Shown: one piece after another, positions 1 to 11,653 of the stretch
Numbering within the stretch: position 1 is the stretch's first letter
How the letters are laid out: the number at the start of each line of letters is the position of its first letter
Source of the DNA: Basidiobolus meristosporus CBS 931.73
Lineage: Eukaryota > Basidiobolomycota > Basidiobolomycetes > Basidiobolales > Basidiobolaceae
Assembly: GCA_002104905.1 (NCBI GenBank)
Contig: MCFE01000025.1
Location: forward strand, 124,001 to 188,000
Reading direction: 5' to 3'
DNA length: 64,000 bases
Translations under genes and position numbers: made by a program
Notes under the pieces: model-generated
Database searches by the model: none
Seen by the model: only the letters and a program-made list of their open reading frames with translations
Told to the model about the DNA's origin: nothing

Positions 1-82
1 TTGGACAAGGTTTGCACCACAATAGCCAAGTTCATTTAAGATCATCCAATAATACTCATCTGGAACTAGCCAAAAGTGGGCA
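1..82. repeat. Direct repeat, copy 1
   Basis: This segment recurs almost perfectly (one mismatch seen) at 6102-6183 in the same orientation. Similarity stops at about position 82, exactly where CACTA begins (83-87). It is probably transposon flank or a terminal piece of an element cut by the window edge. Confidence 0.8.
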
Positions 83-1009
83 CACTAAAAAGCCATAGAG
101 TTGAGGTGATTGAAGTATTTTAATTGCGGTGTGGTGGTGTAGAGATACTCCTGGGAGAAGCTACACAACTCAAGCTGTGTGAGATATCTGATGGGTGCAA
201 AAACCTCTGTGTCTAAACTGCTGGTGTCTTTGTCAATATGTCACTATGGTAAAAGCTCCTGCTTCTCTAGCTTCCTGGGTGCTCCAAGTGTCTCTAAAGG
301 CCTCTGTGTGTCTTGTGCACTACCCTGAAAAGCTCCTTGATGGCAGGTCTGAGATGTACTGTTGAAGGCAGGTGCAGTGATCAACTGCTAATCAATAAGG
401 TAGAAGTGTTACTGATAGAAGGGATGATTTATTGATGAGGGATTGCTTTCCCTTAAATAGTTTTCCTGATTGCCAAGTGATTACTAATGACAAGGTTCTA
501 GAAGATTCTAGGCATCAGTGGAATTCCTGATGACTTCACTATGAGCTAAAAATATGCCAAGAATGTCCTGGAAGATTCTAAAAGGCACGGCACATCCAAC
601 CAATCAGGAATCAGTAGTCTGAAACCTGTGCAACATAGAAATACCATATATGGTATTGAAGTGGTAGGGATGGTAACACAGACCTAGGTCATGTGTCACA
701 GGTACTGACGCAGGTGCTTGCCTTATGTAGATACATATACTGATCACAAAGCTGAATAACATCAGGGATAACTAATGCTAATAACTAATCAGGGTAAACA
801 TCATATGGGGATAACACTGATAACATGGGCAAAAGAAGAATGGGAAAATACTGATAAGATAATATATGGATAAGTATATCATAATGGCTATATGAATAAA
901 CTTGTCTGTGGGAGGTATGTTTACCCTACCACAGCGGCAGGTGAGTGTGTTTGTAGAGGTTAGTTAGCAGGAGGCCATAGTTTTTTTGATTCAAACTATA
1001 TGTGATAGA
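83..1009. other. AT-rich transposon-associated sequence, no gene seen
   Basis: No convincing reading frame. A short stretch at about 87-125 resembles 5445-5480, which sits directly next to the long repeat at 5484. This suggests that the left copy of that repeat is split here by roughly 0.9 kb of other sequence. Confidence 0.4.
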
Positions 1010-1480
1010 CCCAAGGTAGTAGTGGGTAAAAAAATAAAGAGGGGTGATTCTACAGTGGAATATATGAGTTGTACAAGGGGAGGTAGAAAAAGAAAATACT
1101 ATTTGGTAACTTGGCATGGTAGCATTATACAGAACCAGTGGTAGGCCATCATACTACCAATATAATGCTATTGGAGTCTTGCTGTGAGGCTGTTGCAATG
1201 CCATCAAGTTTCTTGGCATATAAGACAAATGGATATCCTTGCTAACTGGATCCACTTAAAGTAGTTGGATAGCACTAAAAGACCGCAACAATTCCATGCA
1301 AATATTGTCAAGTTTTATCCCTTTATTGGTTGTAAATTAGCAGAACACCATCATGATCCCATTATAAGGTCATTAGGAGGGTCACTAATTCCATGCTGCT
1401 GGTATTATGACAATCTCTAAACAGGATCCTGACGGCTGATATGGATTGGATCCACCTGCGGGACCAAATTATTTTTCATA
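1010..1480. repeat. Diverged direct repeat, left copy
   Basis: Aligns by eye, with many substitutions and small indels, to 5484-5975 in the same orientation. Shared landmarks are an AAATAAAGAGGGGTGATTCT block near the start and a GGATCCTGA...TTGGATCCACCTGC block near the end. The two copies flank the Tnp2-type transposase remains, so they may be terminal or subterminal parts of related elements. Confidence 0.7.
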
Positions 1481-2378
1481 GGAATACCTGCACTTCCAAC
1501 TCTTGTGAAAACAGCTGTTTTCTTGTTGGTAATTCTTCTTGGCAATGATAGGATTTAGACTGTTCCAGGCCTGTGGCATTGATTGGCAAAAACTGCGGTT
1601 TTTTTGCTTGCCTCCCTGTCTCAGGTTTGGGTAGACATTTTCCCTTTACCTTTTCCTTTATCACTGCCAGGTTCATCACTGCTACTTTGTCTGACTGCCT
1701 CTTGTAATGAGCTATGTATTCTTCTTGCTAAATGCTGCTTTGATGCATCTGTTTTGGCATGGTTGTCTGTTGCTGGCACTGTTCTGGCAACCTGACATTT
1801 CTTTTCCACTTGTTTTGAGCTCTCAGCCATACTTGTGATGGGTGCCTGAGAAAGCTGCTGATTTTAACACTGCCAGGTCCTTCACTGCTACCCTGACTGA
1901 GTGCTTTTTGATTGGTACTACACTTTTTCCTTGATAAAAGTTGAGCTGGCGCATCTGTGTCTGCCTGCTTGTCCCTTATTAGCACTCTTCCAGCTACCTG
2001 ACATCTCTTTAATGCTTGTTTGGAGCTCTTGGCCCCACTTGTAATGGGCTCTGGAGGAAGTTGCTGGTTTTTGGCCATGGCACCCTTGTTCATCTGCCTT
2101 TGATAGTTTCTCCTATTCTTAACATACTTTCTTAGCATACCAATGCTGGCCAAAAATCTGTTTGCTTGTTTGAATCAAGGATAATGCTCATGGAACAAGT
2201 CAAGTGCATTCAGCTTGGCCTTGAGTTCCTCATGGCCCCATGGTATGCTGGCCTTAAGGTGATGGCAAGCTAGAATTCTGATGGCCTCTTGTATATTAAC
2301 CCACTCTTTGTTATTGCAGTCAACAGCTTCACAGACCTTCATTATCTTTTGATTTTTTGGCTTTAGTATGAACACCAC
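1476..2378 (-). pseudogene. Broken, repeat-containing accessory ORF of a DNA transposon
   Basis: Four overlapping minus-strand frames (1476-1679, 1621-1830, 1728-2153, 2175-2378) read like one frameshifted protein of about 300 residues. It contains two diverged copies of a basic, Ser/Gln/Lys-rich unit that starts SSKQ...CQVA and ends with a GS/GPGSxK stretch, at about 1650-1830 and 1860-2040. The N-terminal part (2175-2378) is more ordered and contains VCEAVDCNNKEWVNIQEAI. It lies head to head with the Tnp2 remains, where CACTA-type elements often carry a second gene. No family was recognised. Frame changes and stops argue that it is dead; whether it ever encoded a TnpA-like protein is a guess. 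Confidence 0.4.
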
Positions 2379-2542
2379 AATGCCTGCCTCCCATGTGGTA
2401 ATAGGTTTTTATGTGGGCTTTATCATTGTGCACCATTGTTGTACTTCAAAGACTCTATGGTGTTCCTCTGCTGTTATATTGGGAGTATTGACCAAAAAGT
2501 GATTTAATAGTGTAATATTATTGAAGGTCAAGCTGTTAGCCC

Positions 2543-5448
2543 ATGAACAAGATTACTTTGATTCAATGCCAAGAGAGAAGAGAAAGAACCCCATGTGGCT
2601 TTTGTAGCAAGCCTCTCAACCATGAAGCTTGCAGACAAGATAGGAAGTATCACAAGGATCACAGCCAGTGTTTTGCCACACAAGTCATATTTGACCACTC
2701 ATCAGTCACTACTGTACCAACATTATCTTATTGGCCAGTTGATACTTCTAAGATGGCACCTGGCCATCTTTGGCACCTTGCATATACCAAGTCAGCTAAG
2801 TATGTGATGCCTTTAGGCTCACCTCAGCATTCTAAAAATGGCACACCAAGTGACTGCTCTAACAAAGAAGGTGTTGCAATATTCTGAGGAGTATTGGAAG
2901 TGATGTGGAGAACTAAAGGATTTACATGTTATTAACTTTTAGATTTATTGATCAAAAGTATGGTATTTATACTTTTGATAGAGTAGAGAAGACCAACGTG
3001 TAGAGTTTGTTGAAGAAGGTCCCAAGAACATGTGTGCAAAGTTTGGGGTCTTTTGGATGACTTTGAGAAAATAATAATCTGGGTACCTGACAATTTTGTG
3101 AAAATATTGTAAGTAAATCCCTACAAGAAATCTGGTCAGGACAGAATGCTAATCCCAGTATAAGATCTATGTGACTAAGTTAGCATGAATATTTAGGTGA
3201 CAACTCAATAATTACAATAGAAGGCTCACTGATGGAGTATGAGCCTATCTCCCCTAACAACAGTACTATGTATGAGCTGGGTCAAATCCCAATATGCAAT
3301 GAGACAACACATGTTGAAACAAATGCCAAGGATACTTTATGGAGCCAAGTGAGCCAGTAATCCATCTACTGGTGAAAGATGTAATATTGTGGTTAGATAA
3401 GTGGCAGGTTTCCACTAATATCAGTAATGGAGGCCATTAGGATTTACTACTACTTCTTGCCAAAATCATTTTAGGAGGTAACTCTCCATGTACATGGTAC
3501 AAGTGGACAGCCATCATGCAGCTTACTAAGTATGACCCAGAGACTGCCCTGATTCCAGCATGTGTTAACAATTGCATGGCTTTCACATCCAAAAATGCTA
3601 GCATTGCAACATGTCCAAATTTTCAGGAATCCACCACCATTGAGGGAAAACATTGTTCACACTCTGAATATATTCCAGTAGTACCCCATCTAAAGAAGCT
3701 TATGTTGTCCAACAAATATTGCAAAGCTATGAAGTACCACACTTGGTATCAATCAAGAGCAAACATATCCAAAATATTTGATTGGAAACATTACAAACAA
3801 CTAGGAAGCAAGGGCTACTTTAAAGGTATGTATGACCATGCCTTTGCCTTAGCACTTGATGGATTCTCATTAAACAAGCACTCTACCAGCAAATTCTGCT
3901 GGCTACTGATTCTCATCAACCTGAATCTGCCACCTATCTTATAGTATTAGAGCCAAAATCTGATGGTAGTCTCACTGGTGTCTGGGCCTAAATCACTGTC
4001 CAACCTGGATAGCTACCTGTATCCATTGCTGGATTATTTTTGTATGCTTTCCAGCAGGATAACAGTGAATGGCTGTCATGTCAAAGTGCATATTATTATC
4101 TGCATTGGAGATACCACAGCCATCAGCAAGATAGCCAGCTTTTCTGAGCTCAATAGATGGTATTGCTGTTGAATGTGTGAGATCCAGGGGACTTACCCCA
4201 TAGCTCACATACAATATTCTTACCCAAACAGCAGCACTAAGAACCTTGTCTTCCCACAGAGAGAATGTACAAAAGTCAGCACACAATTGCCACAAAGTTG
4301 GCAAGCTATAAGTCATTGGCCAGAATATGGAATCAATTGGAAGCCAAAGATACTTCAGATAGAGGGTGTCTCTTGGGGCAAAAGCTTTCTACTGGGAGCA
4401 ATGCATTTGCTTTTCAGCAATATCCCTATACTGATGACCAAGTTGTACATGGGGCAACTCAAGCTAAATGAGCCCTTTAAGATACCAGAGAAATTTGAAA
4501 GAATTGGCAAGATATTACACAGTATCAGCTACCCTAAGTACTTCTCACAGGCTCCAATCAATTTCCATAAGCATATACAACAATACAAAAGTAACAATTG
4601 GATGAACTGGATATGTATTGATTCTAGTGGCATTCTAAAGCCATTCCTACCAAGAGTACATTGGAAGCATTGGGAGTCATATGTGGACATTGTAGGAATA
4701 TTTATCCAGAAGCATATCATCAATACCAACTTGACAGATCTACAGCTGTTGTGCAAGGGGTTTGTGATGGGGTTTGAGCAGCTATACTACAAGCATAAAG
4801 CTGAATGTGTAGATCTCTGCTGCTACTGTATCCATTCTCTACTCCATTTTGCTTGGTGTGCCAAATATCGGGCCTTGCTTCACCTTTTAGGAGCTACCTA
4901 TGGAGCAGATGTGTGAGGAGATAGGAAGTCAAGGTAAGTCACAGGTGCTTCCACATCCTAATATCATCAAGAATATTACCTTCAAGTCTGTCATGGATGT
5001 GATGAGTTGGTACATGGAGGACAGCTGGGAAGAGCTGGAAAATACTGAGGACAGATGTGCACATGGAGACACCTATGCCTATGGCACTAAGAAGCTATGC
5101 CGCCACAATGCATTAGTAATAAGTTAAGTAATGCAAAGTTGGGTAGGGTGCATCAAGCAACTAACTCTTTTAGGAAAGCTCAACCAAAGTATGCCAGGTT
5201 TCTCTTGGTCACAAGCCAACTTCTACACTATTCTTTATGGATTTCACACAAACAAGAGCCAGAGCACACTTTTAAGGGGGACTAGAATACAGCAAGGAGA
5301 AGGAATATATTGGCTAAATACCAAAAAGCTCTTTGCGGATGTCAGGAGGTATTCATGGCAGAAGTGGCAGCAACCAAGCATATGTTGGCAAGATGTATAT
5401 GTTACTAGCAGTACAAGGTATATGGCAATTTTGCAAGTATCAAACTAA
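2543..5448 (+). mobile_element. Decayed Tnp2-type (CACTA/EnSpm-like) transposase
   Basis: Plus-strand frames at 2543-2887, 3516-3944, 3963-4172, 4173-4916, 4900-5127 and 5131-5448 together resemble the Tnp2 transposase family. The best block runs through 3800-4200: ALDGFSLNKHST, then LLILINLNLPP, then VSGPKSLSNLDSYLYPLL, then IGDTTAISKIASFS, then CEIQGTYP. These match the family pattern of a DGF(S/N) motif, an INLNLPP core, a GPK motif, a GD-PA-KIA motif and a zinc-knuckle-like CxIxG end. In-frame stops at about 3942 and 4170, frame changes and a solo LTR inserted at 2872 show that it is non-functional. No precise element termini were found, apart from a possible CACTA at 83-87. Confidence 0.75.
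2872..3219 (-). repeat. Solo LTR (subfamily B) inside the Tnp2 transposon
   Basis: A 348-bp copia LTR begins TGTTGCAATATTCTG and ends TTACAATA. It is bounded by a perfect 5-bp target duplication GAAGG (2867-2871 and 3220-3224). It is the same diverged subfamily as the truncated copy at about 62220-62511. The insertion is younger than the DNA transposon it interrupts. Confidence 0.85.
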
Positions 5449-5483
5449 AGAGCTGTGAAGTTGAGGTTATAGAAATATGTTAA

Positions 5484-5975
5484 CCCAAGGTAGGAGTGTG
5501 TAAGCAAATAAAGAGGGGTGATTCTACAGTGGAATCTATGAATTGCACAAGGGGAGGTAGAAAAAGGAAATACTATTTGGTAAATTGGCACAGTAGTTTT
5601 ATACATAACTAGCTGTAGGCTGCCATACTGCCATGATAATGCCATCAGCAACTTGCAATGAGGCTGTCAAGCACCGTCAATTTTTTTGCTATACAAGGTA
5701 ATTGAATGTACAGACTGGTTAGATCCATTAAAAATAGCTGTAGAGTGCATCACAACTACAACAATGCCATGCAATTATTGCTACAGCACCAACCAAGCCT
5801 TGTCAAGTTTTATAGCTTTATTTGGCAGTGAAATTAGTTAAATGCCATTGTGAGCAGGTCATACAATTGTTAAGAGGGACACTGATTCCAAGCTGCCTGT
5901 ATTATGATGGTCTCCAAAGAGGATCCTGATGGCTGATCTGAATTGGATCCACCTGCATGACTAAGTTATTTTTCA
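5484..5975. repeat. Diverged direct repeat, right copy
   Basis: Partner of 1010-1480; see that entry. It is immediately preceded (5445-5480) by the sequence that resembles 87-125, so this copy appears to be the uninterrupted version. Confidence 0.7.
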
Positions 5976-6101
5976 TAGGGTGTTGTCAAGAGGCAGAGGC
6001 CAAAGTGTCCACAAGTGTAGAGAAAATGAGCACAAGCCTGATAAGACTATATTACCAGTAACTTTGACCATTTAGAGCTTTGTATTGCCAAGAAACAACA
6101 C

Positions 6102-6183
6102 TTGGACAAGGTTTGCACCACAATAGCCAAGTTCATTTAAGATCATCCAATAATACTCATCTGGAACTAGCCTAAAGTGGGCA
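6102..6183. repeat. Direct repeat, copy 2
   Basis: Near-identical to 1-82, the two copies lying 6.1 kb apart. It ends at AGTGGGCA, after which the two flanks differ. Confidence 0.8.
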
Positions 6184-6970
6184 AATAAGGGAATATCCAA
6201 AAATATCTAACTTTTGGAAACAGACTTAAGCTTGTAACACTAACCAAGAATACCAAAACACTACAGTGCTGGTATCAAAAGAAAAGAGGCTGAGGAGAAC
6301 TCTCTCTTGAATAAGGGAGAATCTCATGATGAGCTGCTTAATATTTTAAGTAAGATCAGTTTTTAGTCAAATCAATTAGCTCTATGTTTGGCATATAAGT
6401 ATAGCAGTGTATCCATCAAATCATTAGTATTAGTTGGCAGATGAATCCGTAGATCCCTATCTGACAGGAATAGATATTTAAAGTAAGATCTAATTGGGTG
6501 ATGCTGATGCTATTAAATGAGCTATCAGTTATAACCTACATTAGAGAATACAATTAGTCAGCACTTTATCTGGCAAAATGCATGTAAAGAGCAACTGCAA
6601 ACCTCAATAAAATAGTTCAAATTTTAGTAAATACTTTACTAGCTCAACTCTCTGTTACACTGCAACTCTGATATCAAGACTTGTGACACTGGAGCTCTTC
6701 AGTGGCTGTCTGACTTATTTACCTTGCTAGTAGGCCTTACAGAGCTCCAGCTCAGCTGTTAGAGCAATATCTGCGCTGCAAGCTAGCATATTTTGAATCA
6801 CTGTGCTCAATCAGTAATAGTTTACTTGTGCAAATCTCTAATACCGCAACATTGGTATTTCTTTATGTTTGTTACCCTTACCAGCATTCATTTATGATTA
6901 AGCATTTGTCAACTGGCATCTACCCAATCTCAATTTCCTTGGCAATTTGAGTAGTAATTAGACAGCCATC
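6184..6970. other. No gene seen
   Basis: AT-rich sequence with no conserved reading frame. It lies between the repeat at 6102-6183 and the copia LTR that begins at 6971. Confidence 0.5.
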
Positions 6971-7317
6971 TGTTATAAGAGTCTTGGATATATTGGAGGT
7001 GGTTTGGAGAGCAAGTAGATATGTGGTTTTCACTTGATCATTTACTGAACAACAAAGTAGTATATATACTTTTACATAGTGTTGGTATAACAAAAACCTA
7101 GAATAGATTTAGGAAGGTCCCAAGAACATGTGTGCAAAGTTTGGGCTGTTTGGACAACATTGAGAATTTTCATGTTCTTAGTACCTGATGTTTTGGTGAA
7201 AATATACAAAGTAAATCCTAACAAGAAGTTTGGTCAGTTTTCCCTAGAATTTGAAGGTAATGATCCAAGCAACTAAGTTAGGTGAACATTTAGGTGGAAT
7301 TACAAATCTTTACAGCA
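6971..7317 (-). repeat. Copia 3' LTR
   Basis: 347 bp, TGTTATAAG at the low-coordinate end and TTACAGCA at the other, similar throughout to 11666-12014. The purine-rich run GAGTGGGAG lies immediately upstream on the minus strand (just above 7317) and is the probable plus-strand primer. Confidence 0.85.
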
Positions 7318-7418
7318 CTCCCACTCTGCTAAATGCTTGTACTGATTAGTTCTAATTTTGACCCAAGATATTCAAACTTGTTTCTAGCTAATGGTTTGGT
7401 AAATACATCTGTAATTAT

Positions 7419-8560
7419 TTAATCTGAACAGCTGTAAGCTAAGCTAACTAATCTATTCCCTATAGCTTCACATATGAAATGATGTTTAATATCTATGTGC
7501 TTAGTTCTAGCATGAAAAGTTGGATTTCTACCTAATTGTATACATCCTTGATTATCTTGAAATAAAGTAATAGGGATTTTTTGACATGGAACTAAATCTG
7601 TAAATACCTTTTTTAACCACATTGCTTCTTTTGTAGCTTCACAGGCTCCCATATAATCTGCCTTTGCAGTAGAAAGTTTTACAGTTGGTTGCTTTCTTGA
7701 ATTCTATAAAATTGCACCTTGACAGTATAGAAAGGTGCATCTGGTGGTGGATCTTCTGTCTTTTTAAATTTTGCCCCCAATCAGCATAAAATCTTCCCGC
7801 ATTATCCTGTTCTGAATCCTTATAAGTTTATCTTGAGCAGATATCAGCAGTTCCTTTTAGGTATCTAAAAATCTGCTTAATTGCTGCAATATGATCAGAT
7901 CCATAGTTCTGATTATGCTGGCTGACAACTTCCACTAAGTATGAGATATCTTGATGTGTTCCAAGCATGATATACATCAGACTGCCAGTCATAGATAGAT
8001 AGGGAGCCTCAGAGCATTCAGATGGCACTAGGCTCTCTTGATTTTGTTGAGTTTTGGCCAAGTAAAGATTTGTCTCCCTTGGGATAGCTGCCAGTTTACA
8101 GTCTTCTATTTGGTACTTCTTTAGTTTATCTTGAATATACCTGGATTGGCTTAGGGTGATAGTGTGGGTACTTCTTTCTATGGATAACTTTATCCCTAAG
8201 TAGTAACTGAGTTCTCCTAGCTTGGATATCTTTACTCTTTGAATAGGCTGGATCTAGTCTCTTCTAATGTTTCTAGGCCATTGGTGGCTATAATAAGTTC
8301 ATCCACATATAGAGCTAATAGAGCTGGATTTGCTCTATCTGCCTTTCAGTATATACTATAGTCAACATTACTCCTTTTGAAACTCAGAGATTCCAAACAA
8401 GAATGCATTTTGCAACTCCCGGCTCTGGGTGATTGTCCAAGTCCATGGAGACTTTTTAGCTTGCAGACCTAATGGGGGCTATCTTTGTCAGTAAAGCCAT
8501 CAGGCTGGTTCATGTAAACATAATCCTCAAGCTCTCCACTCAAAAATGCAGTTTTTACAT
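7419..8560 (-). pseudogene. Copia reverse transcriptase and RNase H remnant
   Basis: RNase H is clear at 7419-7652: ACEATKEAMWLKK, then the LFQDNQGCIQLGRNP block, then RTKHIDIKHHFI. Upstream, 7828-8061 carries the end of the RT/connection region (YLSMTGSLMYIM, then IAAIKQIFRYLKGTADI). Frame-broken RT core motifs lie at about 8296-8330, where the catalytic YVDD box reads YVDE, and at about 8420-8460 (KSLHGLGQSPR). Several in-frame stops separate these pieces, so no active enzyme is encoded. Confidence 0.85.
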
Positions 8561-8817
8561 CCATTTGATGTATAAAAACTTATATTTGGCTGCATTAGCC
8601 AATGGTGATCTGATGGAATTAAACTTGGCTACTGCAGCTAAGGTCTCAGAATAGGCAAGTCCTTTTGTTTGAGAGTCTCCTTTGGCCACAAGTCTGGCTT
8701 TGTATCTTTCAATTGTACCATCAACCTTGTATTTTGTCTTAGATACCTTTCTGCATCCAATTGATTTTTGGCTGATTGGTTATTTGACAAAGTCTCAAGT
8801 TAATTTTCCATTAGGGC

Positions 8818-9783
8818 CTAATATTCCTCAGTCATTGCAGATCTCCAAAACTTTGTCTGAGGGCTATTTAAGGCCTCTTTTATAATCTGTAGCTCATTGA
8901 TATGGACTGAATAGGCATAGCCTAAGTCTGTACCCTCATTGATATAGTAATTTGGGCTATTTCTTGTCCAGTTGGATCTCCTGGTTTGTGATACTGAAAT
9001 GATCACTTCTGGAATACTCCAGGGCACTGATTCAGGCTGAATCAGGGTTGTAGAGCCCACTGTTTGGCTCAAACTATGACCAATTTCTGGGCAGCTTCTT
9101 GGCATATGCTGTAGACCTAAATATTCTTTGATGTTTTGCACTTGATCTGTATCCATACCATGCTTCAAATGGAGTAGAGTCATGATTATTCTGTTATAAC
9201 TCCTATTTTTAAGGTATACAGCTGTGGCAGCTGATTTTGCCCAAAATTCACAGGATAAATTTTCATCATGGAACATAGATCTTGCCATATCAATTACTGA
9301 TCTGTTTGCATGCTCTGCTACTCCATGTTGCTTCAGGGAGTATGGTACAGTAGTCTCTTGCTTTATCTCACAAGTTTTGCAGAAGTGGATGCAGAGTTTT
9401 GAGGTATATTCTCCACCATTGTCAGAGCCTATTTTCTTGATTTTTTCACCAGTTTCTATATCCACCATGGCTTTAAACTCCCTGAGCTTAGATAGAGCTT
9501 CTTTCATTCTTGCCATGAAGTGGACCCAAGTGTATCTTGTATATTCATCAATAAAAGTGATTAAATACTTCATCCTGCATAAGGATAAATTTTGCATAGG
9601 TCCACATAGAAATGAGTGAATAATATCTGATTCTTTCTTAGTTTTGATAAACCCAGAGCTCTTGAACAATTGTCTGGCTTGTGAAGCACCGGTCTGATGT
9701 GTGTCCTCTCCTTTTGCAGTAGTTGCAAAGCAGGTTGCTGTTGCCTTTAAAGTGTCTTGAGTACCTCCTTTTTTGGCTGTCAT
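8818..9783 (-). pseudogene. Copia integrase remnant (copy B) fused to gag zinc-knuckle end
   Basis: Open for 321 codons. After a short gag-derived start with a worn zinc-knuckle-like segment (CFATTAKGEDTHQTG), it jumps straight into the integrase catalytic core: LITFIDEYTRYTW with the first Asp, GSDNGGEYTSKLC with the second, and GVAEHANRSVIDMARSM with the Glu. The protease and most of the GAG-pre-integrase domain are missing compared with copy A. It ends in copia linker sequence before the RT. The long open frame is surprising for a dead element, but the missing protease and the downstream stops make activity unlikely. Confidence 0.8.
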
Positions 9784-10127
9784 TGCTTGTTTAAAGCATT
9801 TTCTTCTTCCTTCTTATTGGTGCATGATTTTCTTAATTCTTCATCCAGGAGCCTTCCATATACATAATATAAGGTCAAATCTTCAGTCCTGGACTCTAGG
9901 GCTGATACAAGGCACTGGTACTTGTCTGTCAGGCTATTCAGGACGGTTACTATCACATTCTCATAATTGGCTGGTATGCCCACAGATTACATCTCATCCA
10001 CCAGCATGGTAATTCTGTGAATTGGATTTATCATTTCTTCTCCTGGCAGCATCCTTGTAGTAAGGAATTTTCTTCTAAGATACATTTTCTTAGTTGCTGA
10101 ACATGACTGGTAGGTGTCTTCTAATGC
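9780..10127 (-). pseudogene. Copia gag remnant (copy B, truncated)
   Basis: 9780-9983 encodes a gag (UBN2-like) segment containing VTVLNSLTDKYQCLVSALESR. The sequence is parallel to 11000-11360 of copy A and ends abruptly at about 10127, where copy A integrase sequence begins. Confidence 0.7.
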
Positions 10128-11568
10128 CTTTAATCATCAATAAAAGCAATTATATACTTCATCCTGCTTAAGGATAAATTTTGCATAGGTCCACACGGAT
10201 CTAAGTGAATTAGATCTAATTTTTTCTTAGTTTTGACTAACCCAAAGCTCTTGACCAGCTGTCTGGCTTGTCTCCTATATATGCAGGCTTCACAGTGCTG
10301 CAAGTTACTTGGGGGATCAACCTTTACTCCAGATATTAGCGGATCTTTGATCATTTTGTGAAAATAATCAAAATTGATATCTCCAAATCTCCCATGCCAA
10401 AGCATTAGTGTTTCATCATTTGGGTTACTTATGTTGGCTTCCAGATATGATGGAATATAAGTCAGATAGTGTAAATTCTAATCTCTGATACCTAAAGCAA
10501 TATAGCCACCATTTTGATCAGTAATCCAACATCCAGAATTGTCACAGCTGAAGCTGCGTCCTTCCACTGTGGCCCTGCTTACACTTAGTAGGTTCTAGGC
10601 TATTTTTGGTATATAGAGTACTTCTTTGAAGGTAAGTGTATGGCTTCCTTCACTATGTCTAAGGTTTACTTTGACAGTACCTTCTCCAACTGTATCAAGT
10701 ATTCCATTGTCATCCGTGAAACCTTCTTAACTGGAATTTCTTGGTATTAGGCAAGAAGTTTTTTTTGGTGTGTAAAGTCCAGAGATGCTCCCAAGTCAGT
10801 ATATCACATCTGAGAATCCTTGCTTGTGGTCACATATAGTGCAGATATGAATACTCCATCTTTGGTTTTTGCAGCATATCCATATTCTGGCTTTTTCTGC
10901 TGACTATCTCTCTATCTGAGGCACAGGTCTGATATGTGTCCATTCCTTTTGTGGTAGTTGCAAAGCAAGTTACTATTGCCTTTAAAGGGTCTTGGATACT
11001 TCCTTTGCTGATTATAAGTGCTTATTAAAGCATTTCTGCTTCCTCCCTGTTAGCACTTGATTTTCTTAATTCTTCATCCAGGAGTGTTCCTTATACATAC
11101 TTTAAGGTCAAATCTTCAGTTCTAGACTCTGGGTCTAATACAAAGCCCTGAATCTTGTCTACCAGGCAATTCAGGATGGTAACTATCATATCTTCATCAG
11201 TAGTTAGTTGCCTGCATATTACATCTCTTCCACCAGCAGGGTAATTCTGCAATTAGATTTCTCATTTCTTCTCCTAGCAGCATCTTTGTAGTAAAGAATT
11301 TTTGGCTAAGATACATTTTCTTGCCAGTTGAACATGACTGGCAGGTGTCTTCTAATGCCTTCCATGCATTCTTTGCTGTTTTTGCTCTTGAGCATTGAAT
11401 TAGCAATTTGTCTTTGACATTAAGGCAAGCGCAGTTGATGACAATTAGTTCTTTCTTCTGGTACTTTGAGGCTTCCTCTCCTATGTTTTTAGGAGGGCAT
11501 TTTTTGCCCATGATAATATCCCAAAGGCCTCCTTCTTCTAGCTGCATCTTCAGCTTCACATTCCACAT
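10128..11568 (-). pseudogene. Copia gag to integrase-start remnant (copy A)
   Basis: 11197-11568 is the gag N-terminal region (MWNVKLKMQLEEGGLWDII, then KNAWKALEDTCQ). It is followed by a degraded zinc-knuckle and protease region (about 10450-10980). At 10130-10405 lie the GAG-pre-integrase domain (LWHGRFGDINFDYFHKM, then CEACIYRRQAR) and the first residues of the integrase. Multiple stops lie between these blocks. The sequence ends at FIDD, where copy B gag sequence takes over. Confidence 0.8.
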
Positions 11569-11653
11569 TTAGTAGTTAAATTCATCCAGCTTTTCAGCAG
11601 AGGGAAGAAATCCAGTAATAGCTGTAGTAGAAGTTGCAGAGAGTGACAGCTTG

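Noticed and set aside
83-87. CACTA as a proven left transposon end
   Set aside because: No matching TAGTG end with target duplication could be found near 5975-6101, so the end is only suggested.
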